Assembly (NCBI GenBank): GCA_910579495.1
Contig: CAJTVD010000022.1
Span: forward strand, 1-51,710
DNA: 51,710 nt
From: an uncultured Lachnospiraceae bacterium
GTDB lineage: Bacteria > Bacillota > Clostridia > Lachnospirales > Lachnospiraceae
Direction: 5' to 3'
Shown one piece after another: positions 22,440 to 29,428 of this stretch. The notes beneath the pieces were generated by a model. That model worked only from the letters and a program-made list of their open reading frames with translations. It was not told the origin of the DNA and searched no databases. Numbering within the stretch: position 1 is the stretch's first letter; each line of letters begins with the position of its first letter. Made by a program: the position numbers and the translations under genes.

Positions 22440-23327
22440 CTAGATCCATGAGACCTGCAGGGTGTTTCCCGCGATCTTTCCTTTCAGTTCGTCTTCGGCC
22501 AGCAGCAAGACCAGTTCCTCCCAGCAGCTCTTTGCCGGGAAGGAGTCCAGGGTGCCCTTCAGCACCTCCTTTTTCTGCCTGTTGACGACGATATCCCCGT
22601 TTTCCTTGATGGTGAGCTTCGTATGGCCGTTGGCGTTCAGGTCGGTGATCTGTGTCTCCAGCACCTTCTGGCCTACCAGCTCATACCATACCCTTACGTC
22701 CACCACGGATGGCTCCGGGGGCATTTCTTCTGCGGCATCCGCATCGCCTGTTCCTGGCCCGGCGCTGGTGCCGTTTCCGGAAGGCTCTGCAAAGCTGCCG
22801 ATGGTCATGGGTTCCACATGGATGCGCCCGAAGCGGTCAAAGGAGATGTCCGCATGGGTATAGGCGTCCATGTTCTCCACCAGGATGCGCGTTGTCCCGC
22901 CTGCCAGGATGTCCTGCAGGGAGGGTGTGTCCTTCCACTGCCAGACAGACTGGGGGTAGGCGGATTTCAGCTTCTCCGTGATCCGCAGTGAGATATGGAG
23001 CAGCATGGTATCCGTTTCCCTGCTGTCAGGGACAGGTTTTGCGGGGGAGGCCGGTTCTGTTTCAGGTTCCGGTACTGCCTCTGCCGGTTTTTCCGCAGCT
23101 GCCTTTGCCGTCCGGCGTGCCTGCTTTAAGGAAGCAGAAAGGGCGCTGCATTTCTTTGCCAGTTTCCCTGACTTCCGGAACAGGAATATTCCGGCAGTTA
23201 CGGCGATCCAGAGGATGAGGACAAGGGCCATCAGTTTCTGGGAGCGTTCCTTCTGGAAAAAGACGGCCAGAAGGAGCAGGGAGATGATCAGGATCTTCAT
23301 GCTTTTGGTAAATACTGTTTTTCTCAT
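22440..23327 (-). CDS. Two-pass membrane protein, unknown
   Basis: A 295-residue protein. Two membrane segments near the N-terminus (about 10-24 and 33-50) are followed by a basic Ala/Lys stretch, a Pro/Glu-rich linker (about 80-105) and a soluble C-terminal domain. The domain includes LLHISLRITEKLKSAYPQSV and KLTIKENGDIVVNRQKKEV. The start MRKTVFTKSMK lies 13 bases after GAAAGGA. The soluble part probably faces the cytoplasm. It lies between ssb and the MoxR-like gene. Confidence 0.5.
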   Translation of the reverse strand: MRKTVFTKSMKILIISLLLLAVFFQKERSQKLMALVLILWIAVTAGIFLFRKSGKLAKKCSALSASLKQARRTAKAAAEKPAEAVPEPETEPASPAKPVPDSRETDTMLLHISLRITEKLKSAYPQSVWQWKDTPSLQDILAGGTTRILVENMDAYTHADISFDRFGRIHVEPMTIGSFAEPSGNGTSAGPGTGDADAAEEMPPEPSVVDVRVWYELVGQKVLETQITDLNANGHTKLTIKENGDIVVNRQKKEVLKGTLDSFPAKSCWEELVLLLAEDELKGKIAGNTLQVSWI

Positions 23328-23358
23328 TCGGTTTTCTCAGTCCTTTCTTTGTTAAAAT

Positions 23359-23410
23359 AAAAAAAGAGGAATCACATCCGGGGATTATTTTCCCTGGTGC
23401 AATTCCTCTT
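23359..23410 (-). terminator. Intrinsic terminator after ssb
   Basis: On the minus strand AAGAGGAAT pairs with ATTCCTCTT, with an inner GGG/CCC helix, followed by TTTTTATTTT. It stands right after ssb, so the rest of operon B is reached only by readthrough, consistent with the leader design. Confidence 0.78.
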
Positions 23411-23434
23411 GTACCGCCGGCTGTGCCAAAGGCA

Positions 23435-23866
23435 TCAGCCGAACGGCAGTCCATTCTCTCCGCAGTCTTCCGCGTTCATGAAACCGTCATCTGCGCCGGC
23501 AGGTGTTGGTGCGCCGCTGCCTGCATTGGCATTGCTGCCTTCCGTGCGTTTCCCTGACGGGACATAGTTCCAGTCGTACACGGTAATCTTGGGAATCATG
23601 CCCTTAGTACCGTCTGACTTGCGCGTAAACTCCACAAGGTCAAGATCGCCCGTGATAAACAGCAGGCTGCCCTTTCTGACTCCGGCCTTGCTGATCCGCT
23701 CAGTAGCTTTCCCAAACAGGACGCACTGGTAGAAGTTGGGGTGTTCCTGTTCCCCGAAGCCTTTGTTGACCGCCACATTGAACTGGATGTAATCGGTTCC
23801 GTTGGCGCTGGTCTGGATTTCAAGGTCTGCTGTGACCCTGCCCATGAGTGAGATTTGTGTAAACAT
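23435..23866 (-). CDS. ssb: Single-stranded DNA-binding protein
   Basis: A 143-residue protein with an OB-fold at about 1-105: MFTQISLMGRVTADLEIQTS, FNVAVNKGFGEQEHPNFYQC, and GSLLFITGDLDLVEF. It has a flexible Gly/Ala/Pro linker and an acidic end with the PF motif (ENGLPFG) that contacts partner proteins. It coats single-stranded DNA during transfer or replication. The start at MFTQISLMG is supported by AAAGGAG; the frame upstream is the leader. It is the first gene of operon B. Confidence 0.93.
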   Translation of the reverse strand: MFTQISLMGRVTADLEIQTSANGTDYIQFNVAVNKGFGEQEHPNFYQCVLFGKATERISKAGVRKGSLLFITGDLDLVEFTRKSDGTKGMIPKITVYDWNYVPSGKRTEGSNANAGSGAPTPAGADDGFMNAEDCGENGLPFG

Positions 23867-23909
23867 AGTTTCATTCTCCTTTCCTGATGGAAAAATTTTT
23901 GGTTGCATC

Positions 23910-23959
23910 AAAAAAAGTGCCAAAAAACTGCCACTTAACGGCATGGTTTTTCTGACACT
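23910..23959 (-). terminator. Leader terminator upstream of ssb
   Basis: On the minus strand AGTGTCAGAAAAA pairs with TTTTTTGGCACT, with a GCC/GGC apex, followed by TTTTTTT. It follows the conserved leader element by 10 bases, as in operon A. Confidence 0.8.
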
Positions 23960-23970
23960 CATTTCAATCA

Positions 23971-24028
23971 TAAACAGCGTGTGCATCTATGCGCATGGCA
24001 TATCCCGATGGGAAGCACAAAAATCAAT
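23971..24028 (-). ncRNA. Conserved structured leader element, copy B
   Basis: In RNA sense the element reads ATTGATTTTTGTGC, a 30-base insert, then GCACACGCTGTTTA. The ends match copy A at 27 of 28 positions, and only the loop differs in length and sequence. The loop contains a second small hairpin (TCCC/GGGA). It lies between the operon B promoter and its leader terminator. Confidence 0.6.
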
Positions 24029-24037
24029 TACAGGAAC

Positions 24038-24066
24038 ATCTTAGCACAATATATGGATAATGTCAA
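24038..24066 (-). promoter_or_regulatory. Operon B promoter
   Basis: TTGACA (24061-24066) and TAAGAT (24038-24043) are 17 bases apart on the minus strand, with the ATATATTGTGC spacer shared with operon A. The leader then runs about 165 bases to ssb. Confidence 0.82.
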
Positions 24067-24090
24067 ATGGTTAGATACAAGATATTGATT

Positions 24091-24270
24091 TTATTCTCTG
24101 ATAAACGCTGCTTTTTCTTTTTCGGTCAATTCTATTACTTTAACACCTTTTTCTTTTGCATACTCCATCAGCCCGCGCAAGTCCAGCTTGACTTTCGGAC
24201 ACTGGCTTAACAGGATTGGTTCAGGCATTTTTGCAAGGCTTTCTTTATATCTCCTCATTTGTAAATTCAT
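24091..24270 (-). CDS. Small protein downstream of the type III toxin
   Basis: A 59-residue protein starting MNLQMRRYKESLAKMPEPIL; the ATG at 24270 has GAGGTG 7 bases upstream. It is basic, with a helical centre (VKLDLRGLMEYAKEKGVKVI) and no known motif. It starts 37 bases after the toxin stop, on the same strand, so it may be part of the toxin unit. Its gene ends 25 bases before the operon B -35 box. Confidence 0.5.
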   Translation of the reverse strand: MNLQMRRYKESLAKMPEPILLSQCPKVKLDLRGLMEYAKEKGVKVIELTEKEKAAFIRE

Positions 24271-24307
24271 AATCATACACCTCGTATAATTTCTTTTGCA
24301 GCCTGCA

Positions 24308-24931
24308 TTATTCCGGTTCCCGTTCCATGCCCTCCAGTTCCGCCATGGTCTTTGTGATGGTCTGTCCTTCAGCTGCCTGTCGTGCTGCTTTTTGCAGCTG
24401 TGCCATGTTCGGTTCCGAATAAAATGGATCAGGAGCAGCCGACCGCAGGGGCTGGTGGCTCTCCAGTTCCTCCAGCATGAGCTTTTCCAGGCGTGTGATG
24501 TCAGGGAACACCACTTTCTTGCCCCTTGCATGGAGCTGTCGGATTCGCTTTATGTTCGTGCTTATTTCGCGATGGATGGAATGCCTGACTGGAACAGGGT
24601 TACCGTTCCTGGTATGTATATGATCCAGATAATATTCCGTGACAGGGAACATGTTCTGGAGCAGGAAAGCGGCACGCCTGCCATCAAACTCTCCGAGGAT
24701 GATGGTGAGGCAGCTGCCGTATTTCTGGACCTGTTTGTCATGGAGGGCCTGGAACTTGTCCACACGGCTGCTCAAGGGAACCATCCAGAGGAGGGAGGTT
24801 TTTTCATCTTTTGCGCAGTAGAAAGTAGGGCGGTATGTGCCGTTCTCCTTATTCTGCATGAGCATCCTGTCATTTGCTTTCTCAAAATATTCATCTTTAA
24901 TATGATATACATATCCGGCCTGGTAAATCAT
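24308..24931 (-). CDS. cptN: Type III toxin, CptN-like endoribonuclease
   Basis: A 207-residue protein. Features typical of CptN/ToxN-type toxins are the N-terminal GYVYHIKDEYFEKANDRML with NKENGTYRP, the core WMVPLSSRVDKFQ (a small beta-barrel loop with Ser/Arg), and FLLQNMFPVTEYYLDHIHTR. The toxins are RNases that cut RNA and are held inactive by binding RNA pseudoknots. The upstream 46-nt repeats and the terminator give the classic type III layout. The C-terminal 40 residues (SEPNMAQLQKAARQAAEGQT) extend past the core. AGGTGG precedes the ATG. Confidence 0.8.
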   Translation of the reverse strand: MIYQAGYVYHIKDEYFEKANDRMLMQNKENGTYRPTFYCAKDEKTSLLWMVPLSSRVDKFQALHDKQVQKYGSCLTIILGEFDGRRAAFLLQNMFPVTEYYLDHIHTRNGNPVPVRHSIHREISTNIKRIRQLHARGKKVVFPDITRLEKLMLEELESHQPLRSAAPDPFYSEPNMAQLQKAARQAAEGQTITKTMAELEGMEREPE

Positions 24932-24945
24932 ATGCCACCACCTAT

Positions 24946-24974
24946 AAAATCAGCCCTACCTTGCGATAGGGCTG
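24946..24974 (-). terminator. Terminator between antitoxin RNA and toxin
   Basis: CAGCCCTA pairs with TAGGGCTG around TCGCAAGG, followed on the minus strand by ATTTTATAGG. Type III systems keep a partial terminator here, which sets the excess of antitoxin RNA over toxin mRNA. Confidence 0.82.
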
Positions 24975-24984
24975 AGAATTTTCG

Positions 24985-25076
24985 AGCCGGACATTTATTA
25001 GACGCCTCCGGTAGGCGAACCATATTTTCGGGCCGGTCATTTATAGGCCGCCAGCGGTGGGCGGACAATATTTTCG
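24985..25076 (-). ncRNA. cptI: Type III antitoxin RNA, two 46-nt repeats
   Basis: Two direct repeats of exactly 46 bases (25076-25031 and 25030-24985), each starting CGAAAATAT and ending TAAATG.CCGGC., with 36 of 46 positions equal. A partial third start (CGAAAATTCT) runs into the terminator. Within each repeat a GCC/GGC helix changes in a compensated way (CGCCCACCG..GGCG versus CGCCTACCG..GGCG), as expected for pseudoknots cut out and bound by the toxin. Two repeats fit the two-plus-two assembly reported for CptIN of Eubacterium rectale. Confidence 0.78.
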
Positions 25077-25196
25077 ATAGATTTCTCTATCTCTATTATC
25101 ATTATACGGAAAGGGCGGGAATATGTCAATTTGTTCCCGGAAATTTAATTTTTCATGACAGGGATCTTCAGGCATGGCTGAAAGTGTGTCCTTCAT
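25041..25196 (-). CDS. 51-residue ORF overlapping the antitoxin promoter
   Basis: The ATG at 25196 overlaps the stop of the upstream gene (ATATGA) and has GGAGGAGAT directly before it. The peptide starts MKDTLSAMPEDPCHEKLNFR and runs through the antitoxin promoter, which encodes IDIFPPFPYN, into the first antitoxin repeat, stopping at TAA 25041. The good start signal makes translation plausible. It would be the last gene of the pilus operon. No function is known. Confidence 0.45.
   Translation of the reverse strand: MKDTLSAMPEDPCHEKLNFREQIDIFPPFPYNDNRDREIYRKYCPPTAGGL
25101..25129 (-). promoter_or_regulatory. Promoter of the type III toxin-antitoxin locus
   Basis: A perfect consensus on the minus strand: TTGACA (25124-25129), 17 bases, TATAAT (25101-25106). 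Transcription should begin near 25094, 18 bases before the first antitoxin repeat. Such a strong promoter fits the need for constant antitoxin supply. Confidence 0.88.
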
Positions 25197-25630
25197 ATCT
25201 CCTCCACACCCAGCAGATTGTCCGTCAGCAGGGCTTTCTTAAGAAGCGGGTTCCTGCCCGGGGAAATGCCGTCAGAGTCCCTGAAATAAAAGCGGTAGGA
25301 GTATCCGGCGCGGATCTTATGGTCTTTACCTATCACAAGGCAGTGTTCGTTCCCGTCCGCGTCTGTAAGGCAGAGGTCCTGGGTGCCGCCAGGCAGGTTC
25401 ATGCGGACATCTGTGCAGGTGCCCTCCAGTACGGTGTAGGTCTTTTTCTTTACCTGAAGAAAGGACAGGATGCCTTTCCCGCAGGAGAACAGAAAAAGTA
25501 AGATGCTCAGTGTAAAAAAGGGCATATCACCTTCCAGGAGGAAGAAAACAAGCCCAATAAGGAAGCAGCCGCCCCCGGCCAGAAAGGTCAGGAGCAGCCG
25601 CCGGAATAACGGTTTTGGTATAGGTTCCAT
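25193..25630 (-). CDS. Membrane protein, unknown
   Basis: A 145-residue protein starting MEPIPKPLFRRLLLTFLAGG after AAGGAGG. Two membrane segments (about 10-32 and 38-55) are followed by a soluble domain with KKKTYTVLEGTCTDVRMN and HKIRAGYSYRFYFR, a small beta-rich fold. It closes the pilus-operon block; its stop overlaps the start of the 51-residue ORF. Confidence 0.5.
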   Translation of the reverse strand: MEPIPKPLFRRLLLTFLAGGGCFLIGLVFFLLEGDMPFFTLSILLFLFSCGKGILSFLQVKKKTYTVLEGTCTDVRMNLPGGTQDLCLTDADGNEHCLVIGKDHKIRAGYSYRFYFRDSDGISPGRNPLLKKALLTDNLLGVEEI

Positions 25631-25640
25631 GAATGCCTCC

Positions 25641-26318
25641 TTATAAGATCTGGAAGGTGACCTGCTGTTTGAGGTAAAGGTTGGCAACAGCAGTAAGTAC
25701 GGGGAACCTGGTTTCGGAAACGCGGCAGTCCGTGACGATGCTCTCACAGTCCACATCTCCTTCCCGGTACAGGCAGTCCATCAGGTCATTGCTGTCCTTT
25801 ACGCGGGTCTTCCCGTTTTCCGTACACTGGATCACTTCCGCAGTGGACAGCATTTCGTGCCGCAGCAGTGCCAGGACCTGCTTTTCCATCGGCTCCAGCT
25901 TCTCCGCATGGAATACCGCCAGGGCTTTCCGGAAGGGGAGCCTGCGGCCAAAGAGGAGCTTTAAGAAGGAAACCGTCTTTACAGCAATGCTGTTCGGTGC
26001 GGGCTGGAGGTACAGGTGCCCTAAAAGGTCATACAGGGCGTCCACACCGGTACAGTCCTTGCCGGAAGCCACCAGCCTGCGCATGATGAGGCGGTTTAAG
26101 TAATGGTCAAAGTCCAGTTCCCCAAGGATGTGCAGTTCCCGTTCCTTTTCATAGAATTCCGCCCTGAGTTCCTGGTAGGTCAGTATCCGGAAGGCAAGGC
26201 TGGACCATAAGAGCAGTTCATGGGCATCCAGTGCGCAGTCCCGCCCGCCTGCAGTGACAAGGGGAAGCCCCTTTTCGGTCAAACGGTAGTTCCCTATGGC
26301 AGTATAAAGTGTCAGCAT
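25641..26318 (-). CDS. Hypothetical helical protein
   Basis: A 225-residue protein starting MLTLYTAIGNYRLTEKGLPL after AAGGAGG. Helical segments dominate (HELLLWSSLAFRILTYQEL; FHAEKLEPMEKQVLALLRHE), and a winged-helix-like stretch lies near 150-185 (STAEVIQCTENGKTRVKDSN). A regulatory or DNA-binding role is possible but not shown. It lies between the sigma-like gene and the membrane protein gene. Confidence 0.45.
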   Translation of the reverse strand: MLTLYTAIGNYRLTEKGLPLVTAGGRDCALDAHELLLWSSLAFRILTYQELRAEFYEKERELHILGELDFDHYLNRLIMRRLVASGKDCTGVDALYDLLGHLYLQPAPNSIAVKTVSFLKLLFGRRLPFRKALAVFHAEKLEPMEKQVLALLRHEMLSTAEVIQCTENGKTRVKDSNDLMDCLYREGDVDCESIVTDCRVSETRFPVLTAVANLYLKQQVTFQIL

Positions 26319-26340
26319 ATCGTAATCCTCCTTTTTCTCA

Positions 26341-26898
26341 TCAGGCTGTCAGCCTGTCTTCCCGCAGCAGTTTTGTGGCCCTGGAGATCCATGCCGCCAC
26401 ATGGTTTGGTGCGACGCCGTAGCGGGCAGCGATCTCCACGCCGGAATGTCCGCGGCATTTCAGCGCCAGTGCCTCGATCCCCTTCCTTGTGGTGCCGGAG
26501 CAGCGTTCTTTCGCCTGGGAGAGCAGGAGGAACGTGTCCGCATCCGAGATGCCGTGGAAACTGTCATCCGGCAGGGTGTCCGCATAGGTCAGCCCGGAGC
26601 CGGATGGCTGGGGCGTGTCCATGTACTCCAGGGGCTTCTGTATCCTTGCAACCTTCCTGCAGTGGGAGATGAGGCGGTTTTTGATGACCACGGATGCAAA
26701 GGTGGGGAAGGAGGCACCGCCTTCCGCCCGGTATTTCTGTGCCGCATGGCAGAGCGCCTCGCAGCCGGTCTGGTAGAGGTCATCGTACCCGAATCCCTGT
26801 ATGGACTCGTTCAGGGACATGGTGCCAAGTACGGTGTCCCTCACAAGGTAGAGGTATTGTTCCGCCAGTTCCCGTTCTTTCCTGTTCATTGCTGCCAT
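26341..26898 (-). CDS. Sigma-70-like factor (pilus operon)
   Basis: A 185-residue protein starting MAAMNRKERELAEQYLYLVR after AGAAGGTGAT. The region 2-like part (FGYDDLYQTGCEALCHAAQK; FPTFASVVIKNRLISHCRKV) and the C-terminal region 4-like helix-turn-helix (HSGVEIAARYGVAPNHVAAW) mark a small sigma factor. It resembles sigma-I/SigE-type architecture in short form. Together with the operon B factor it gives the element two private sigma-like regulators. Confidence 0.75.
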   Translation of the reverse strand: MAAMNRKERELAEQYLYLVRDTVLGTMSLNESIQGFGYDDLYQTGCEALCHAAQKYRAEGGASFPTFASVVIKNRLISHCRKVARIQKPLEYMDTPQPSGSGLTYADTLPDDSFHGISDADTFLLLSQAKERCSGTTRKGIEALALKCRGHSGVEIAARYGVAPNHVAAWISRATKLLREDRLTA

Positions 26899-26946
26899 GG
26901 TATCACCTTCTTTCTTATCTCCGGCCCTGCAATGTTTCCTGCCGTC

Positions 26947-27369
26947 TTAGCAGGCAATTTTCACATGGTTGTTCTCAAGCACCCTCCTGCATTCGGCTTT
27001 CAGGCAGTCGCAGCGGTAATCAGAGAACTGCCCGATGTGCGCCTGGGAGCTGGGGAGGGCGAAGATGTCCTGCATCCAGCGGTATGCCTCCTTGCGGGAG
27101 AGTATGCCGTTTTTCCAGATGGCGTCAAACATCCGGTGCGTTTCGATCCGTTTGTGCCGCAGGTCGCCGTTTGCCAGCATCCCCTTGGGCTGCATGGTCC
27201 CCACATGGACACCCACATAGGCGTCGCATTCCGGGTAGCCGGTGCAGACATAAAGGTATTCATCCAGCGCCTTTTCCTTATATACATAAGATGCCTTCCT
27301 GAGTATGGCGCTGCGTCCGCAGTAGGGGCATTTGATCCTTGCCGGTGTGTTCCTGGTTTTCTGTTTCAT
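26947..27369 (-). CDS. DUF3268-like zinc-finger protein
   Basis: A 140-residue protein starting MKQKTRNTPARIKCPYCGRS after AAAGGAGG. Its CPYCG pair and the VCTGYPECDAYVGVH block with LRHKRIETHRMFDAIW match the zinc-finger DUF3268 family, common on phages and ICEs and of unknown function. Cys residues at both ends likely hold zinc. It is followed by the sigma-like gene. Confidence 0.75.
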   Translation of the reverse strand: MKQKTRNTPARIKCPYCGRSAILRKASYVYKEKALDEYLYVCTGYPECDAYVGVHVGTMQPKGMLANGDLRHKRIETHRMFDAIWKNGILSRKEAYRWMQDIFALPSSQAHIGQFSDYRCDCLKAECRRVLENNHVKIAC

Positions 27370-27605
27370 TCGTATACACCTCCTTTGCCCGCCCACGGCG
27401 GGCCTCAATTCAGTATTTGAAAGTGCCCCTCTTTCAAAATGGGGCCTTCCTTCCATGTCCGTGTTTTATGTATGGATTAAGTAATCTGTAAGTATATTTT
27501 AGGGGAAAGGAAAGGCGTTTCCCATAGGGGAGGCGCCTTTTCCTAAGTCATTTGCGAGTATTTTTCCAGTTTTTTCCAGTTTTTCGCCCGATAGCCCATG
27601 CCGTG
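27370..27605. other. Intergenic region with hairpin and short repeats
   Basis: A 236-base gap in the pilus block. It holds a GCCCGC/GCGGGC hairpin near 27388-27404, a terminator-like hairpin at 27507-27544 (AAAGGCG/CGCCTTT with inner CCCC/GGG), and three TTTTTCCAG-type tandem units at 27554-27585. A frame starting MGYRAKNWKKLEKYSQMT is broken by TAG and has no ribosome binding site. No gene is called. Confidence 0.4.
27507..27544 (-). terminator. Terminator-like hairpin in the pilus block
   Basis: On the minus strand AGGAAAAGGCG pairs with CGCCTTTCCT, with an inner CCCC/GGG pair, followed by TTCCCC. The U-run is poor. It precedes the DUF3268-like gene by about 140 bases. Confidence 0.4.
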
Positions 27606-27977
27606 TCAGGGCGTTGTGCCCTGACGGCCTGGCGGCTGGTTCATCAGGTGGAGGATCTGCTGGATGGGGCAGTCCCTTGCGGAGCCGGTGGAAAGTTCCA
27701 GCCATTTGCTGTAGAGCCGGATGAAGCACCGGCTGTTCATGGTGCAGGCACATTCCGTCCGGTCCACGCTCCTGCCCATGAAGCTTTCCGCGTCGGAGAG
27801 CGGGAGCAGGATGGGGCGGCAGTCATGCCCCGGAATGAACAGGAAATCCCCGCATCCGGATTCCCTCCTGTAGTCGCAGGCGCAGGAAACATACACCGCA
27901 TTGCGGTAGCTGCCCTCCGCCGCCTCAAAGAAGGCGGCGACGGTGGCATAGCTGACGCTTAGTACAGGATCTGTCAT
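27606..27977 (-). CDS. Hypothetical protein
   Basis: A 123-residue protein starting MTDPVLSVSYATVAAFFEAA after AAAGGGAGG. It has several Cys residues (VSCACDYRRESGCG, ECACTMNSRC) and acidic stretches but no known motif. It follows the DUF6133 pilin-like gene by 13 bases, so it may be a pilus accessory protein. Confidence 0.5.
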   Translation of the reverse strand: MTDPVLSVSYATVAAFFEAAEGSYRNAVYVSCACDYRRESGCGDFLFIPGHDCRPILLPLSDAESFMGRSVDRTECACTMNSRCFIRLYSKWLELSTGSARDCPIQQILHLMNQPPGRQGTTP

Positions 27978-27990
27978 AAGCTGCCTCCCT

Positions 27991-28215
27991 TTAAGGCCCG
28001 AATAATCCCTCAATCTCCCGTGTGATGCGGGGGATGACGGTATCGTTGAAAATGAGTGTCAGGGCTGCCAGCAGAAGTGCCCCCAGCACAACGGCGATGA
28101 TGATCTTGACGCCATCGGAAATATAAAAGTCGCCTGCTTCATTCTTCAGGATGGCCCTGGTGCGGGCTGCAACACATGCTGCCCTGTTTTTTAATGTCCG
28201 GATCGCTTTACGCAT
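27991..28215 (-). CDS. Pilin-like DUF6133 protein
   Basis: A 74-residue protein starting MRKAIRTLKNRAACVAARTR. A basic N-terminal leader ends near NEAGD, followed by a hydrophobic helix (about 43-62, VKIIIAVVLGALLLAALTLI) and a short polar tail, the size and layout of Flp-type class IVb pilins or pseudopilins. With the Tad genes beside it, it is the best candidate for a pilin, though the cleavage site is not certain. It overlaps the 33-residue ORF upstream. Confidence 0.7.
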   Translation of the reverse strand: MRKAIRTLKNRAACVAARTRAILKNEAGDFYISDGVKIIIAVVLGALLLAALTLIFNDTVIPRITREIEGLFGP

Positions 28216-28312
28216 AGTTCTTTTTTCTCCTTTTCGTTCTGATGATGATGAATGCGGTTGCTGCCGCCGCTGCATAGATGCACAGGGCGGGGAGTGATAC
28301 AAATCTTTTCAT
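28211..28312 (-). CDS. 33-residue membrane peptide
   Basis: The ORF starts MKRFVSLPALCIYAAAATAF after GGAGG and ends with a basic tail (RTKRRKK) that overlaps the start of the DUF6133 gene (TATGCGTAA). One hydrophobic helix flanked by positive charges suggests an inner-membrane microprotein of the pilus system. The tight coupling to the pilin-like gene supports its reality. Confidence 0.5.
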
Positions 28313-28434
28313 AAGGTTCCTCCATATTTGTATTGGTTTACGGGTTACAGTGTGAAGATTCTTCACCGGGTCTGGTTACAATGGTATAGGCACCACCTCC
28401 TTTACTGGCGTGCATCAGGGTTCTGCGGGCGTTC

Positions 28435-29313
28435 CTAAAAGAAGGAGCCTAAAGAGCCGACTACCTCCACGGAAAGGACGACCACATAGATAAGGAGGAT
28501 GCAGAAAAGCATCATCATGGAGTATTTCTGCATCTGCTTCGGGCGCTTCCCTGCCTCTTTCTTCAGGTTGTTCTGCTCGATCTGGCGCATGTCGAATACC
28601 AGCATCTTGAAGTACATCTGCTGGTCATCCCCGCGCAGTGTCCCGATCAGCCCGCGCACGATGTCCGAGAGCATGGTGCTGCCCACCCGGTTCTGGAAGT
28701 GGAGCAGGGCGTTTTCATAGTTTCCCGTCCGCATGTCCGCCACAGTGGTATCCAGTTCCTGCCCCAGGTGCGGGCCTGCAATGCGGCGGTAGGAGGTCAG
28801 GAGCTTTAATACATACCTATCCGTGGCAAGCCCCTGCTGGATGCTGACCGCGAAACGGGGCAGCTCCGCCTCGATGAGCTTCCGGCGCTTCTTAACCAGG
28901 TCAAAGGCTTTGTAATAGGTGGAAAACCACATCATCACGGCAAGCCCTGTCATCAAAAAGCCAAAAAGCGGCAGGAACAGGAAGAACGGGATGCCCGCAA
29001 GGGCAGTGAGCAGGGCGGACAGGAAAGCCTTCATGGTGTAGCATTCCGGTGTCAGCGGGATGCCTGCGATGGAGAGAGTCATGGCAAGCCTGCCCTTTTT
29101 GATGGGGTCCAGTTTCAGGAGCGGGGAGAGCTTATCTGCGACTTTGGTAAGGTACACGTCAAACAGCTTCTCATCACCGGTCCCGGTCTGCTTTTTTGCC
29201 AGCATCATCATCCGGGAGGTCTTTGCCGTCGGCACGTCCACGAAGGCGCAGGACAGGTTGTAGCAGGCGATCCCTGTAAAGACGGAAGCTAACAGGATCA
29301 GTAATCCGGTCAT
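28435..29313 (-). CDS. tadC: TadC-like pilus inner-membrane protein
   Basis: A 292-residue type II secretion F-domain protein starting MTGLLILLASVFTGIACYNL. It has hydrophobic segments near 3-18, 100-118, 118-135 and at the C-terminus (268-288), and a cytoplasmic helical region with KRRKLIEAELPRFAVSIQQG. TadC pairs with TadB to form the platform on which the TadA ATPase builds the pilus. GAGGTAATGAT precedes the ATG. Confidence 0.82.
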   Translation of the reverse strand: MTGLLILLASVFTGIACYNLSCAFVDVPTAKTSRMMMLAKKQTGTGDEKLFDVYLTKVADKLSPLLKLDPIKKGRLAMTLSIAGIPLTPECYTMKAFLSALLTALAGIPFFLFLPLFGFLMTGLAVMMWFSTYYKAFDLVKKRRKLIEAELPRFAVSIQQGLATDRYVLKLLTSYRRIAGPHLGQELDTTVADMRTGNYENALLHFQNRVGSTMLSDIVRGLIGTLRGDDQQMYFKMLVFDMRQIEQNNLKKEAGKRPKQMQKYSMMMLFCILLIYVVVLSVEVVGSLGSFF

Positions 29314-29428
29314 ATCATTACCTCATTTCTGCGCCACGGATTGGGTGATGGAGCTGGCGGTGCGTAGCGCGGCACCTTTCTTTTCCGGGTTTGCGGAGCA
29401 AATCCCGTAAACGGACTTGTCCGCTTTG

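Noticed and set aside
24985..25076. Repeats could look like a short CRISPR array
   Set aside because: The 46-base units follow each other without spacers, differ at 10 positions in a compensated way, and sit between a promoter and a toxin gene, which fits a type III antitoxin.
27499..27753. Minus-strand open frame with a protein-like end (GEKLEKTGKILANDLGKG)
   Set aside because: It overlaps the 123-residue gene in another frame and has no start signal near the plausible part; a second frame there is broken by TAG.
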